Shown: piece by piece, positions 16,363 to 25,679 of the stretch
Layout of the letters: each line of letters begins with the position of its first letter
Position numbering within the stretch: position 1 is the first letter of the stretch
DNA from: Pseudomonas sp. PB101
GTDB lineage: Bacteria > Pseudomonadota > Gammaproteobacteria > Pseudomonadales > Pseudomonadaceae
DNA length: 39,147 bases
Assembly: GCF_009764265.1 (NCBI RefSeq)
Contig: NZ_RWIR01000042.1
Location: 1-39,147 of the forward strand
Direction of reading: 5' to 3'
The notes under the pieces: model-generated
The model's input: only the letters and a program-made list of their open reading frames with translations
The model's database searches: none
Told to the model about the DNA's origin: nothing
Program-made: the position numbers and the translations under genes

Positions 16363-17730
16363 ATGCAATCGACCAAGCCGACTCACGTCCGCTATTTGAT
16401 CCTGCTCATGCTTTTCCTCGTGACCACGATCAACTACGCCGACCGGGCTACCATCGCAATCGCCGGCTCCAGCCTGCAGAAAGACCTCGGCATTGACGCC
16501 GTTACCCTCGGCTACATCTTCTCCGCATTCGGTTGGGCCTACGTGGCCGGGCAAATCCCTGGCGGCTGGCTGCTGGACCGTTTCGGTTCGAAAAAAATCT
16601 ACGCGTTGAGCATCTTCACCTGGTCGCTGTTCACCGTCCTGCAGGGTTATGTCGGCGAGTTCGGCATGTCCACGGCAGTGGTTGCGCTGTTCATGCTGCG
16701 CTTTTTGGTGGGCCTGGCCGAAGCGCCATCCTTCCCCGGCAACGCGCGCATCGTCGCGGCCTGGTTCCCGACCGCTGAACGCGGTACGGCCTCGGCGATC
16801 TTCAACTCGGCGCAGTACTTCGCCACCGTGCTGTTCGCACCGCTGATGGGCTGGATCGTCTACAGCTTCGGCTGGCAGCACGTGTTCATCGTCATGGGCG
16901 TGATCGGCATCATCTTCTCGGGCATCTGGCTGAAAGTGATCTACAGCCCGCGCCAGCACCCGATGATCAACGACGCCGAGTTCAAGCACATCGCCGACAA
17001 CGGCGGCATGGTCGACATGGACCAGGACAAGGGCAAAGGCAAGAAGGCCGACGGTCCGAAGTGGGACTACATCCGTCAGTTGCTGACCAATCGCATGATG
17101 CTTGGCGTATACCTGGGCCAATACTGCATCAATGGCATCACTTACTTCTTCCTGACCTGGTTCCCGGTGTACCTGGTCCAGGAACGCGGCATGACCATCC
17201 TCAAGGCCGGTTTCATTGCCTCGTTGCCGGCGATCTGCGGCTTCATCGGTGGAGTGCTCGGCGGGGTGATTTCCGATTACCTGCTGCGCAAAGGCCATTC
17301 CCTGACCTTCGCCCGCAAGGCGCCGATCATTGCCGGCCTGCTGGTTTCCAGCAGCATCGTGGCCTGTAACTACGTCGACGTTGAGTGGATGGTGGTCGGC
17401 TTCATGGCCCTGGCCTTCTTCGGCAAAGGCGTGGGCGCACTGGGCTGGGCCGTGGTGTCGGATACTTCGCCGAAGCAGATCGCCGGTCTGAGCGGCGGCT
17501 TGTTCAATACCTTCGGTAACATTGCATCCATCACCACCCCGATCGTGATCGGCTACATCATCAGCTCCACCGGTTCGTTCAAGTGGGCACTGGTGTTTGT
17601 CGGTTGCAACGCTTTGGTCGCGGTGTTCAGCTATCTGGTCATCGTCGGCCCGATCAAGCGTGTGGTGCTCAAGGAGCCGCCAGCGAACGGTTCTGAAGCC
17701 CCTGGCAAATTGTCTCAAGCGCATTCCTGA
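16363..17730 (+). CDS. gudP: MFS aldarate/galactonate permease (anion:cation symporter family, GudP-like)
   Basis: Inner-membrane proton-coupled carrier, 455 aa, about 12 membrane segments. The ACS-family N-terminus [15 protein letters not shown] is near residues 24-38, the loop 2-3 motif [14 protein letters not shown] near 67-80, and the central cytoplasmic loop ([14 protein letters not shown]) lies between helices 6 and 7. This family imports D-glucarate, D-galactarate and D-galactonate. Its place 11 bases before garD and after the dehydrogenase gene supports galactarate/glucarate uptake. GGGAG lies upstream of the ATG. Confidence 0.88.
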   Translation: MQSTKPTHVRYLILLMLFLVTTINYADRATIAIAGSSLQKDLGIDAVTLGYIFSAFGWAYVAGQIPGGWLLDRFGSKKIYALSIFTWSLFTVLQGYVGEFGMSTAVVALFMLRFLVGLAEAPSFPGNARIVAAWFPTAERGTASAIFNSAQYFATVLFAPLMGWIVYSFGWQHVFIVMGVIGIIFSGIWLKVIYSPRQHPMINDAEFKHIADNGGMVDMDQDKGKGKKADGPKWDYIRQLLTNRMMLGVYLGQYCINGITYFFLTWFPVYLVQERGMTILKAGFIASLPAICGFIGGVLGGVISDYLLRKGHSLTFARKAPIIAGLLVSSSIVACNYVDVEWMVVGFMALAFFGKGVGALGWAVVSDTSPKQIAGLSGGLFNTFGNIASITTPIVIGYIISSTGSFKWALVFVGCNALVAVFSYLVIVGPIKRVVLKEPPANGSEAPGKLSQAHS

Positions 17731-17741
17731 GGAGCGGCGTC

Positions 17742-19295
17742 ATGCAGTTGATTGAACATTCAGACTCGCCGCGCTACATCCGCCTGCACGAGCGGGATAA
17801 CGTAGTGATCGTGGTCAACGATCAGGGCGTACCGGCCGGTACCGAATTTTCGGACGGCCTGGTCACCGTGGACTTCGTGCCACAGAGCCACAAGGTCACC
17901 CTGGAAGACATTCCCGAGGGTGGCCAGGTGATTCGTTACGGGCAGGTCATTGGCTATGCCCTGCAGCCGATTCCCCGCGGCAGCTGGGTCAAGGAAGATC
18001 AACTGCGCATGCCTACCGCACCGCCGCTGGACAGCCTGCCGCTGTCCACCGATGTGCCAGCCGCGCAGGCACCGCTGGAAGGCTTCACCTTCGAGGGTTA
18101 TCGCAATGCCGACGGCACCGTCGGTACGCGCAACATTCTCGGCATCACCACTACTGTGCAATGCGTGACCGGGGTGCTGGATCATGCGGTCAAGCGCATC
18201 AAGGACGAATTGCTGCCCAAGTACCCGCACGTCGATGACGTGGTGGCGCTGACCCACAGCTACGGCTGCGGTGTGGCCATCACCGCCACCGATGCGTATA
18301 TCCCGATCCGCACCGTGCGCAATCTGGCGCGCAACCCGAACCTGGGCGGCGAAGCGCTGGTGATCAGCTTGGGCTGCGAGAAATTGCAGGCCGGGCAGGT
18401 GATGCATGAGAACGACAGCTCGGTGGATCTCAGCGAGCCATGGCTGTACCGCTTGCAGGACTCCAGCCACGGCTTCACCGAGATGATCGAGCAGATCATG
18501 GCGCTGGCCGAAACCCGTTTGAAGAAGCTCGATCAACGCCGTCGGGAAACCGTGCCGGCGTCCGAGCTGATCCTCGGCATGCAGTGCGGCGGTAGTGATG
18601 CGTTTTCCGGCATCACCGCCAACCCGGCACTCGGATATGCCTCGGACCTGCTGTTGCGAGCCGGTGCGACGGTGATGTTCTCCGAAGTCACCGAAGTGCG
18701 CGATGCCATTTATCTGTTGACCTCCCGCGCGGAAAACCAGGACGTCGCCCAGGAACTGGTGCGGGAAATGGACTGGTACGATCGCTATCTGGCCAAAGGT
18801 GAAGCGGATCGCAGTGCCAACACCACGCCTGGCAACAAGAAGGGCGGGTTGTCGAACATTGTCGAGAAGTCCCTTGGCTCGATCGTCAAGTCCGGCAGCA
18901 GCGCGATCAATGGCGTGCTTGGCCCTGGCGAGCGTTTCAAGCGTAAAGGCCTGATCTTCTGCGCGACCCCGGCCAGCGACTTTGTCTGCGGAACGCTGCA
19001 ATTGGCGGCGGGGATGAACCTGCACGTGTTCACCACCGGTCGCGGTACGCCTTACGGGCTGGCCATGGCACCGGTGGTGAAGGTTTCGACCCGGACCGAA
19101 CTGGCGCAGCGCTGGCCGGACTTGATCGACATCGATGCCGGGCGCATTGCCACCGGGCGCGCATCGATCGAGGAGCTGGGTTGGGAGCTGTTCCACTTCT
19201 ATCTGGATGTGGCCAGCGGCAAGAAACAGACGTGGGCCGAGCAGCACAAGCTGCATAACGACATCACCCTGTTCAACCCGGCGCCGATCACGTAA
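17742..19295 (+). CDS. garD: Galactarate dehydratase (EC 4.2.1.42)
   Basis: Cytoplasmic iron-dependent dehydratase, 517 aa, converting galactarate to 5-keto-4-deoxygalactarate, the KdgD substrate. An N-terminal SAF domain (about residues 10-95: [14 protein letters not shown]...[14 protein letters not shown]) is joined to the large UxaA/GarD domain (from about 112: [17 protein letters not shown]). Conserved stretches include [37 protein letters not shown] and [19 protein letters not shown] precedes the ATG, and the 11-base gap to gudP implies a shared transcript. No glucarate dehydratase (GudD) gene is visible in the window. Confidence 0.93.
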   Translation: MQLIEHSDSPRYIRLHERDNVVIVVNDQGVPAGTEFSDGLVTVDFVPQSHKVTLEDIPEGGQVIRYGQVIGYALQPIPRGSWVKEDQLRMPTAPPLDSLPLSTDVPAAQAPLEGFTFEGYRNADGTVGTRNILGITTTVQCVTGVLDHAVKRIKDELLPKYPHVDDVVALTHSYGCGVAITATDAYIPIRTVRNLARNPNLGGEALVISLGCEKLQAGQVMHENDSSVDLSEPWLYRLQDSSHGFTEMIEQIMALAETRLKKLDQRRRETVPASELILGMQCGGSDAFSGITANPALGYASDLLLRAGATVMFSEVTEVRDAIYLLTSRAENQDVAQELVREMDWYDRYLAKGEADRSANTTPGNKKGGLSNIVEKSLGSIVKSGSSAINGVLGPGERFKRKGLIFCATPASDFVCGTLQLAAGMNLHVFTTGRGTPYGLAMAPVVKVSTRTELAQRWPDLIDIDAGRIATGRASIEELGWELFHFYLDVASGKKQTWAEQHKLHNDITLFNPAPIT

Positions 19296-19310
19296 GACCG
19301 CGTCGTCTGC

Positions 19311-19401
19311 ATCGCTGGCAAGCCAGCTCCCACAGGGATCTTCTGCGTTGCATGAAACGCAATGACACCGAGGATCCTGTGGGAGCGGGCTTGCCCGCGA
19401 T
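19311..19401. repeat. REPIN with mixed arms after garD
   Basis: Arms 19311-19336 and 19376-19401 are complementary except at two positions. The left REP core is CTGGCAAGCCAG and the right core, read as its complement, is GCGGGCAAGCCCGC: the two differences keep each arm's own small hairpin intact. It lies past the garD stop and before the AEC permease. Confidence 0.88.
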
Positions 19402-19478
19402 AGCGGTATACCAGACGGCGATGTCCTCAGTGGCTTATCATTAGGCACCTAACGACGCCCACCAAGGTTACCCCCGGC

Positions 19479-20420
19479 ATGCTGGCAATTTTCCTCGAAA
19501 CCCTGAACATCACCGCACCGGTGTTCGCCATGCTGTTTCTCGGGGTGTTGCTCAAACGCATCGACTGGATCAACGACAACTTCATCCACACCGCGTCGGC
19601 ACTGGTGTTCAACGTCACCATGCCGGCGTTGCTGTTTCTGGGCATCCTGCACGCCGACCTGCACGCGGCGTTGCAGCCGGCGCTGCTGATTTATTTCTCT
19701 CTCGCGACCCTGGTGTGCTTTGCCATTGCCTGGGGCTGGGCAATCTGGAAGTGCCCGCGCGAAGATCGCGGAATCTACACCCAGGGCGCCTTTCGCGGTA
19801 ACAACGGGGTCATCGGCCTGGCGCTGGCGGCAAGCATGTACGGCGACTACGGGATTTCCCTCGGGGCGATCCTGGCCGCGCTGGTGATCCTGTTCTACAA
19901 CACCCTCTCGACCATCGTGCTGGCGGTGTACAGCCCGGTGATCAAGTCCGATCCGTGGAGCATCTGCAAAAGCGTGTTCAGCAACCCGCTGATCATCAGC
20001 GTGATTGCGGCCGCACCGTTCGCCTTATTCAAGATCGGCCTGCCGGGATGGCTGGAGACGTCCGGCCAGTATCTGGCGCAAACCACTTTGCCGCTGGCGT
20101 TGATCTGCATTGGCGGCACGCTGTCGCTGGCGGCGATGCGTAAAAGCGGTTCGATGGCGCTTAGTTCGAGCCTGGTGAAAATGCTCGGCCTGCCGATTCT
20201 GGCGACGCTCGGTGCGTGGCTGTGGGGTTTTCGTGGGGCGGAGCTGGGGATTCTGTTTCTGTACTTTGGCAGCCCGACCGCCGCGGCCAGTTTTGTCATG
20301 GCCCGGGCGGCCGATGGCAATCATGAACTGGCGGCGGCGATCATCGTGATCACCACGCTGATGGCGGCGGTCACCACCAACATCGGGATCTTCCTGTTGC
20401 AGTGGGGTGGGTGGATCTAG
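19479..20420 (+). CDS. AEC-family permease (auxin-efflux-carrier type)
   Basis: Inner-membrane transporter of 313 aa with about 10 membrane segments in two repeats. The family N-terminus ITAPVFAMLFLGVLLKRIDW is followed by FNVTMPALLFLGIL, then FRGNNGVIGLALAASMYGD, whose asparagine and glycine pair is typical of the crossover region, and the C-terminal repeat LPLALICIGGTLSL. AEC members move small organic acids or amino acids; the substrate is unknown here. It is a single gene behind a REPIN. Its stop codon (TAG, 20418-20420) overlaps the stop of the convergent gene within the self-complementary CTAG. Confidence 0.85.
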   Translation: MLAIFLETLNITAPVFAMLFLGVLLKRIDWINDNFIHTASALVFNVTMPALLFLGILHADLHAALQPALLIYFSLATLVCFAIAWGWAIWKCPREDRGIYTQGAFRGNNGVIGLALAASMYGDYGISLGAILAALVILFYNTLSTIVLAVYSPVIKSDPWSICKSVFSNPLIISVIAAAPFALFKIGLPGWLETSGQYLAQTTLPLALICIGGTLSLAAMRKSGSMALSSSLVKMLGLPILATLGAWLWGFRGAELGILFLYFGSPTAAASFVMARAADGNHELAAAIIVITTLMAAVTTNIGIFLLQWGGWI

Positions 20421-20797
20421 TCGGCTTTCTGATAGCTGTCGATCACTTCCTGCGCCGCCCGAAACGCATCGATCGCCGCCGGCACACCGGCATACACCGC
20501 ACAATGCAGCAGCGCCTCGCGAATCTCATCCACAGTGCAGCCGTTGTTCAGCGCGCCGCGCACATGGCCTTTCAGTTCCTGCGGGCATTTGAGTGCAGTC
20601 AGGGCGGCGAGGGTGATCAGGCTGCGGGTTTTCAATGGCAGGCCTTCGCGATTCCACACGCCGCCCCAGGCGTGCTCGTTGACGAAATCCTGCAGCGGCT
20701 GGGTGAACTCGGTGGCATTGCCCAGTGCGCGGTCGACGAAGGCGTCGCCCATCACTTGGCGACGGACTTCAACGCCGGATTTTTTATTCTCGGTCAT
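20417..20797 (-). CDS. Carboxymuconolactone decarboxylase family protein (PcaC-like)
   Basis: Small all-helical protein, 126 aa, whole-length CMD fold. Motifs: REGLPLKTRSLITLAALTAL near 50-69, then HVRGALNNGCTVDEIREALL and CAVYAGVPAAIDAF near 78-111, all close to PcaC (EC 4.1.1.44). It lacks the CxxC of the AhpD peroxidase branch. No other protocatechuate-pathway genes are nearby, so the PcaC reaction is not guaranteed. Its ATG overlaps the antiporter stop as ATGA, so translation is coupled to that gene. Confidence 0.8.
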   Translation of the reverse strand: MTENKKSGVEVRRQVMGDAFVDRALGNATEFTQPLQDFVNEHAWGGVWNREGLPLKTRSLITLAALTALKCPQELKGHVRGALNNGCTVDEIREALLHCAVYAGVPAAIDAFRAAQEVIDSYQKAD

Positions 20798-21846
20798 GGG
20801 ACTTCCTTTTTATGGTGTTGGCGACGCCAGGCGCGTAGCGACGTGAACAGCAAAAATGCCACCAGCGCCGGCAGGACGAAAAACAGCATCAAGTGTTCGA
20901 GCTTGCCGGCCAGTGGCATGCCGGTGGTGAACGACACCACGTGCAGCCCATACGCCAGGTACAAACCCAGGAACAGCAGGCCTTCGGCGCGGGTCACCCG
21001 GTAGCCGGTGTAGAACAGCGGCAGGCACAGTATCGCGACGCCGAGCATCACCGGCAGGTCGAAATCCAGGGCGTTGGGCGACACCGACAGCGGCGACGGC
21101 GCCACCAGCGCAGTAAAGCCGAGCACGCCCAGGAGGTTGAACAGGTTGCTGCCAATCACGTTGCCCACGGCGATATCACGCTCGCCGCGTATTGCCGCGA
21201 TCAACGAAGTGGCGAGTTCGGGCAGTGAGGTGCTGACGGCGACGATGGTCAGGCCGATGATCCGTTCCGACAGCCCAAGGTCGGTGGCAACCGCAACGGC
21301 GGCACCCAGCAACAAGTGCCCGGCGTACACCAGCATCGCCAACCCGGCGACGATCATCAGCAGGCTGCTCAGCCATGGCGCCTCGCTGTGGTGGTCGTGG
21401 CTCGAAACCGGCCGTCCCGAATGCCGTGACTGACGCAGCAGCAAGCCCAGGTAAACGGCCAGTGCGGTCAGCAACATCACACCGTCGGCGCGGGTCAGCT
21501 CTTCGTTCCAGGCGAGTACGAACACCAGCAGGCTGGCGCCGATCATCAACGGAATATCCAGGCGCACCAGTTGCCGGGAAACCCGCAAAGGAATGATCAG
21601 CGCCGACAATCCGAGCGTGACGAGAATGTTGAAAATGCTGCTGCCGATCACGCTGCCGACGGCGATGTCGGCGTTGTGCGCCAGGGTCGCTTGCAGGCTG
21701 ACCGCCATCTGCGGTGCACTGCTGCCGAGGGCGACGATGGTCAGGCCGATGATCAGTGGCCGTATGTGCAGTCGCGCGGCAATGCGTACGGCGGCGCGCA
21801 CCATCAATTCGGCGCCGACAATCAGCAGGAGCAATCCGCTGAGCAA
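20794..21846 (-). CDS. Calcium/sodium antiporter (CaCA family, YrbG-like)
   Basis: Inner-membrane cation exchanger, 350 aa from TTG at 21846 (possibly 364 from ATT at 21888, see findings), about 10 membrane segments in two inverted repeats. The alpha-repeat motifs are VALGSSAPQMAVSL with GSVIGSSIFNIL in the first half and STSLPELATSL with GNVIGSNLFNLLGVLG in the second. The second repeat keeps the family glutamate (LPE), but the first has Gln46 where Glu is expected. The TTG has no ribosome site. The gene follows the RlpA-like gene closely and overlaps the CMD gene by 4 bases, forming a three-gene operon. Confidence 0.82.
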   Translation of the reverse strand: MLSGLLLLIVGAELMVRAAVRIAARLHIRPLIIGLTIVALGSSAPQMAVSLQATLAHNADIAVGSVIGSSIFNILVTLGLSALIIPLRVSRQLVRLDIPLMIGASLLVFVLAWNEELTRADGVMLLTALAVYLGLLLRQSRHSGRPVSSHDHHSEAPWLSSLLMIVAGLAMLVYAGHLLLGAAVAVATDLGLSERIIGLTIVAVSTSLPELATSLIAAIRGERDIAVGNVIGSNLFNLLGVLGFTALVAPSPLSVSPNALDFDLPVMLGVAILCLPLFYTGYRVTRAEGLLFLGLYLAYGLHVVSFTTGMPLAGKLEHLMLFFVLPALVAFLLFTSLRAWRRQHHKKEVP

Positions 21847-21905
21847 TTCGATCAGGTTGATCAGGGGTAAATCGGCTAATCCGAAAATGGTCGGGGCTCC
21901 ATCGG

Positions 21906-22280
21906 TCAGTCGTCGAGGGCTTGCACGCGAACCCGCGCGGTGCCGCTGCGCAGCATGCCCAGGCGCTCGGCGGCTTCTTTGGACAAGTCGATCAGGCGGC
22001 CACGGGTGTGTGGCCCGCGATCATTGATGCGTACCACGCAGGATTTGTCGTTGTTCAGATTGGTGACCTTCACCCGTGTACCAAAGGGTAGCTGGCGATG
22101 GGCGGCGGTCATGGAATTCATGTTGAAACGCTCGCCGTTGGCGGTGCGTTTGCCTTGGTGTTTGGCGCCGTAGTACGAAGCTACGCCGGTTTTGTCGTAG
22201 CCGTGCGGATCGACGGTGTCGGTGCTGGCGCAACCGGCCAGGAGCGAGAGAAGGGCGCAGGCGCCGAGTAGACGTTTCAT
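21906..22280 (-). CDS. Small RlpA-like lipoprotein (double-psi beta-barrel)
   Basis: Outer-membrane lipoprotein candidate of 124 aa. The signal peptide MKRLLGACALLSLLAGC carries a lipobox with Cys17. A single RlpA double-psi barrel follows: GVASYYGAKHQGKRTANGE near 32-50, then MTAAHRQLPFGTRVKV, VVRINDRGPHTRGRLIDLS and the closing GTARVRVQAL. It is far shorter than full RlpA lytic transglycosylases and lacks the C-terminal SPOR domain, so septal targeting is unlikely to be by that route. The motif usually written E-x-x-D (GExxDM) reads GERFNM, with Asn for Asp. It heads the operon with the antiporter and CMD genes. The ribosome site is weak (GGGA, about 9 bases upstream). Confidence 0.85.
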   Translation of the reverse strand: MKRLLGACALLSLLAGCASTDTVDPHGYDKTGVASYYGAKHQGKRTANGERFNMNSMTAAHRQLPFGTRVKVTNLNNDKSCVVRINDRGPHTRGRLIDLSKEAAERLGMLRSGTARVRVQALDD

Positions 22281-22301
22281 TCGAAGGTTTCCCGAAACAA
22301 T

Positions 22302-22390
22302 TGTGGGAGCGAGCCTGCTCGCGATAGCGTTCTGACAGTCAACTCATCGTTGAGTGCCGGACCGCCATCGCGAGCAAGCTCGCTCCCACA
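22302..22390. repeat. REPIN between the RlpA-like gene and gatB
   Basis: Arms 22302-22325 and 22367-22390, complementary except for one position in the loop of the REP core (GCGAGCCTGCTCGC versus GCGAGCAAGCTCGC). An inner short stem CTCA/TGAG sits in the middle. It follows the gatB stop on the minus strand and lies upstream of the RlpA-like gene. Confidence 0.88.
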
Positions 22391-22428
22391 GGGGGTAGAG
22401 CCAGACTTCAAAACTGGCTCCATCCTCA

Positions 22429-23874
22429 TCAGCCTTCGAGCTTGCTTTTGAGCAGTTCGTTGACCTGTTGCGGGTTGGCCTTGCCTTTGGAGGCTTTCAT
22501 GGCCTGGCCGACGAAGAAGCCGAACATCTTGCCGCGCTTGGCTTCGTCTGCCGCGCGGTATTGCTCGACCTGCTCGGCGTTGGCCGCGAGCATTTCGTCC
22601 AGCACCGCCGAGATGGCGCCGGTGTCGGTCACTTGCTTGAGGCCGCGCTTGTCGATGATCTCGTCCGCGCTGCCTTCACCGTTGGCCATCGCTTCAAACA
22701 CCACCTTGGCGATCTTGCCGGAGATGGTGTTGTCCTTGATGCGCAGCAGCATGCCGCCCAGAAGTTCGGCGGAAACCGGCGACTCTTCGATATCCAGGCC
22801 TTGTTTGTTGAGCAGGCTGCCCAACTCGACCATCACCCAGTTCGCCGCCAGTTTGGCGTCGCCGCCGATGCTCGCGACTTTCTCGAAGTAATCCGCTTGC
22901 TCGCGGCTGGTGGCCAGGACGCTGGCGTCGTAGACCGACAGGCCGAACTGCTCCTGGAAACGCTCGCGTTTCTGCGGTGGCAATTCCGGCAGGGTGGCGC
23001 GCACGTCGTCGAGGAACGAGTTCTCGATGACGACAGGCAGCAGGTCCGGATCGGGGAAGTAACGGTAGTCGTTGGCTTCCTCTTTGCTGCGCATCGGACG
23101 GGTTTCGTCCTTGTTCGGATCGTACAGGCGGGTCTGCTGGATCACCTTGCCGCCGTCTTCGATCAATTCGATCTGACGCTGGATTTCGCTGTTGATCGCC
23201 TTCTCGATGAAGCGGAACGAGTTGACGTTCTTGATCTCGCAGCGGGTGCCGAATTCGACCTGGCCTTTCGGACGGATCGACACGTTGCAGTCGCAACGCA
23301 GCGAGCCTTCGGCCATGTTGCCGTCGCAGATACCCAGGTAGCGCACCAGTGCGTGGATGGTCTTGACGTAGGCCACGGCTTCCTTGGCGCTGCGCATGTC
23401 CGGCTCGGAAACGATTTCCAGCAGCGGCGTGCCGGCACGGTTCAGGTCGATGCCGGTGGCACCGTTGAACTCTTCGTGCAGGCTTTTACCGGCGTCTTCT
23501 TCCAGGTGCGCACGGGTCACGCCGACACGTTTGATCGTGCCGTCTTCCATGGCGATGTCCAGGTGGCCCTTGCCGACGATCGGCAATTCCATCTGGCTGA
23601 TCTGGTAGCCCTTGGGCAGGTCCGGGTAGAAATAGTTTTTACGGGCGAACACGTTGTGCTGGCCGATCTCGGCGTCAATCGCCAGGCCGAACATCACCGC
23701 CATGCGCACCGCTTCCTGGTTCAGCACCGGCAGCACGCCGGGCATGCCCAGGTCTACCAGGCTGGCCTGGGTGTTCGGCTCGGAACCGAAGGTGGTGGAA
23801 CTACCGGAAAAGATTTTCGACCGGGTGGTGAGCTGGGTGTGAATCTCCAGCCCGATCACGACTTCCCATTGCAT
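22429..23874 (-). CDS. gatB: Asp-tRNA(Asn)/Glu-tRNA(Gln) amidotransferase subunit B
   Basis: 481 aa subunit that binds misacylated tRNA and activates the side-chain carboxylate with ATP, so that ammonia from GatA can form Asn-tRNA or Gln-tRNA. The start [20 protein letters not shown] is the canonical GatB N-terminus. [14 protein letters not shown] near 89-102 and the EDAGKSLHE and [20 protein letters not shown] segments are family signatures. A helical YqeY-like tail ends in [24 protein letters not shown] lies 7 bases before the ATG. Last gene of gatCAB, 10 bases after gatA. Confidence 0.96.
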   Translation of the reverse strand: MQWEVVIGLEIHTQLTTRSKIFSGSSTTFGSEPNTQASLVDLGMPGVLPVLNQEAVRMAVMFGLAIDAEIGQHNVFARKNYFYPDLPKGYQISQMELPIVGKGHLDIAMEDGTIKRVGVTRAHLEEDAGKSLHEEFNGATGIDLNRAGTPLLEIVSEPDMRSAKEAVAYVKTIHALVRYLGICDGNMAEGSLRCDCNVSIRPKGQVEFGTRCEIKNVNSFRFIEKAINSEIQRQIELIEDGGKVIQQTRLYDPNKDETRPMRSKEEANDYRYFPDPDLLPVVIENSFLDDVRATLPELPPQKRERFQEQFGLSVYDASVLATSREQADYFEKVASIGGDAKLAANWVMVELGSLLNKQGLDIEESPVSAELLGGMLLRIKDNTISGKIAKVVFEAMANGEGSADEIIDKRGLKQVTDTGAISAVLDEMLAANAEQVEQYRAADEAKRGKMFGFFVGQAMKASKGKANPQQVNELLKSKLEG

Positions 23875-23884
23875 GTGTGTCTCC

Positions 23885-25336
23885 TCAGAAGCCGGTTGGG
23901 GTGCGGGTGTGCCAGTCAGTGTTCAACTGATACTGGTGGGCAACGTTCAACAGGCGACCTTCCTGGAAATACGGAGCGAGCAATTGCACGCCGACCGGCA
24001 GGCCGTCGACAAAACCGGCCGGCATCGACAGGCCCGGCAGGCCGGCGAGGTTGGCGGTGATGGTGTAGACGTCTTCCAGGTAGGCAGCGACCGGGTCGCT
24101 GTTCTTGGCGCCGAGCTTCCAGGCCGGGTTCGGCGTGGTTGGGCCGAGGATGATGTCGACCTCATTGAAGGCTGCCATGAAGTCGTTCTTGATCAAGCGA
24201 CGGATCTTCTGCGCCTTCAGGTAGTAGGCGTCGTAGTAACCGGCCGACAGTGCATAGGCGCCGACCATAATCCGGCGCTGCACTTCCGGGCCGAAGCCTT
24301 CGCCACGGGAACGCTTGTACAGGTCTTCGAGGTTTTTCGGATCTTCGCAGCGATAGCCGAAGCGCACGCCGTCGAAACGCGACAGGTTGGACGAAGCTTC
24401 TGCCGGGGCGATCACGTAGTACGCAGGAATCGCGTGCTGCATGTTCGGCAGGCTGATTTCCTTGATCACGGCGCCGAGCTTTTCCAGCGCCTTGACGCTG
24501 TTGTGGATCAACTCGGCGATGCGCGGGTCGAGACCGGCGCTGAAGTACTCCTTCGGCACGCCGATGCGCAGGCCTTGCAGCGAGCCGTTGAGGCTGGCGC
24601 TGTAGTCCGGCACGGGTTCATCGATGCTGGTGGAGTCGTTCGGATCGAAGCCGGCCATACCTTGCAACAATATTGCGCAGTCTTCGGCCGTGCGTGCCAT
24701 CGGGCCGCCCTGATCGAGGCTGGAGGCGTAAGCGATCATGCCCCAGCGCGAAACGCGACCGTACGTCGGTTTCAGGCCGGTCAGGTTGGTCAACGCAGCG
24801 GGCTGACGAATGGAGCCGCCCGTGTCGGTGCCGGTGGCCGCAGGCAACAGACGAGCGGCAACTGCCGCCGCCGAACCGCCGGACGAACCGCCCGGTACGT
24901 GTTCCAGGCTCCACGGGTTTTTGACCGCACCGTAGTAGCTCGACTCGTTGGCCGAACCCATGGCGAATTCGTCCATGTTGGTCTTGCCCAGGGTCACGGC
25001 GCCGGCAGCGGCCAGCTTGGCGACCACGGTGGCGTCGTACGGCGCCTTGAAGTTGTCGAGCATCTTCGAGCCGCAGCTGGTGCGAATGCCCTGGGTGCAG
25101 AACAGGTCCTTGTGGGCGATCGGCGCACCGAGCAGGGCACCGCTCTCACCATTGGCACGGCGGGCGTCAGCGGCTTTCGCCTGCGTCAGGGCCAGGTCTT
25201 CGGTGAGGCTGATGAAGCTGTTGAGCTGTGGATCGAGCTGAGCGATGCGCGCCAGCAGGACTTTGGTCAGCTCTTCGGAGGAAAACTTTTTATCGGCGAG
25301 TCCGCGGGCGATCTCGGCCAGAGTCAATTGATGCAT
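23885..25336 (-). CDS. gatA: Asp-tRNA(Asn)/Glu-tRNA(Gln) amidotransferase subunit A
   Basis: Amidase-signature glutaminase, 483 aa, that releases ammonia from glutamine for GatB. The Ser-cisSer-Lys triad is complete: Lys76 (IAHKDLF), Ser151 ([13 protein letters not shown]) and Ser175 ([12 protein letters not shown]), with the same spacing as in characterised GatA. Normal length, intact. It lies between gatC (16 bases upstream) and gatB. Confidence 0.96.
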   Translation of the reverse strand: MHQLTLAEIARGLADKKFSSEELTKVLLARIAQLDPQLNSFISLTEDLALTQAKAADARRANGESGALLGAPIAHKDLFCTQGIRTSCGSKMLDNFKAPYDATVVAKLAAAGAVTLGKTNMDEFAMGSANESSYYGAVKNPWSLEHVPGGSSGGSAAAVAARLLPAATGTDTGGSIRQPAALTNLTGLKPTYGRVSRWGMIAYASSLDQGGPMARTAEDCAILLQGMAGFDPNDSTSIDEPVPDYSASLNGSLQGLRIGVPKEYFSAGLDPRIAELIHNSVKALEKLGAVIKEISLPNMQHAIPAYYVIAPAEASSNLSRFDGVRFGYRCEDPKNLEDLYKRSRGEGFGPEVQRRIMVGAYALSAGYYDAYYLKAQKIRRLIKNDFMAAFNEVDIILGPTTPNPAWKLGAKNSDPVAAYLEDVYTITANLAGLPGLSMPAGFVDGLPVGVQLLAPYFQEGRLLNVAHQYQLNTDWHTRTPTGF

Positions 25337-25352
25337 TGCAGGCTCTTTCCCT

Positions 25353-25640
25353 TTAGTCGATGACTTTCGGAACCAGGTACAGGCCGTTTTCGACCGCTGG
25401 TGCGATGGACTGGTAGGCCTCGCGGTGATTGGTCTCGGTCACGACGTCTGCGCGCAGGCGCTGGCTGGCTTCCAGTGGGTGGGCCAGCGGTTCGATACCG
25501 TCGGTATTGACCGCCTGCATTTCGTCGACCAGCCCGAGAATGCTGTTGAGGGCCGAAGTGATGTGTGGAAGATCGGCATCATTGAGGCCAAGGCAGGCCA
25601 GATGAGCGATTTTTTCCACGTCGGAGCGTTCAAGCGCCAT
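25353..25640 (-). CDS. gatC: Asp-tRNA(Asn)/Glu-tRNA(Gln) amidotransferase subunit C
   Basis: 95 aa structural subunit that wraps around GatA and GatB. The motif [18 protein letters not shown] at the N-terminus and [10 protein letters not shown] in the second half are canonical. GGAG lies 8 bases before the ATG. First gene of gatCAB, divergent from mreB, with a terminator-like hairpin in its leader. Confidence 0.94.
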   Translation of the reverse strand: MALERSDVEKIAHLACLGLNDADLPHITSALNSILGLVDEMQAVNTDGIEPLAHPLEASQRLRADVVTETNHREAYQSIAPAVENGLYLVPKVID

Positions 25641-25656
25641 TGGGATTCTCCAGTGG

Positions 25657-25679
25657 AAAACAAAACGGACGGCGTCCGT
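25657..25679 (-). terminator. Terminator-like hairpin in the gatC leader
   Basis: On the minus strand the 6-bp arms ACGGAC/GTCCGT (25679-25674 and 25670-25665) with a 3-base loop are followed by TTTGTTTT. It lies just upstream of the gatC ribosome site, so it could act as an attenuator or partly terminate the leader. The stem is short. Confidence 0.4.

Noticed and set aside
16276..17724. 482-codon open frame on the minus strand
   Set aside because: Antisense to the MFS permease; His/Asp/Glu/Gln-rich low-complexity typical of reverse-complemented membrane genes.
17760..19448. 562-codon open frame on the minus strand
   Set aside because: Antisense to garD and running into a REPIN; no recognisable domain.
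20417..20420. Overlapping stop codons of the AEC permease and the PcaC-like gene as a sign of annotation error
   Set aside because: CTAG is self-complementary, so both strands read TAG; both proteins have normal C-termini and lengths.
12121..22400. The four inverted-repeat pairs as ends of an insertion sequence or as CRISPR repeats
   Set aside because: They match the Pseudomonas REP consensus with GTAGGAGC/GTGGGAGC heads, contain no transposase between arms and have no regular spacers.
22468..24060. 530-codon open frame on the plus strand
   Set aside because: Antisense to gatB and the end of gatA, both intact housekeeping genes.
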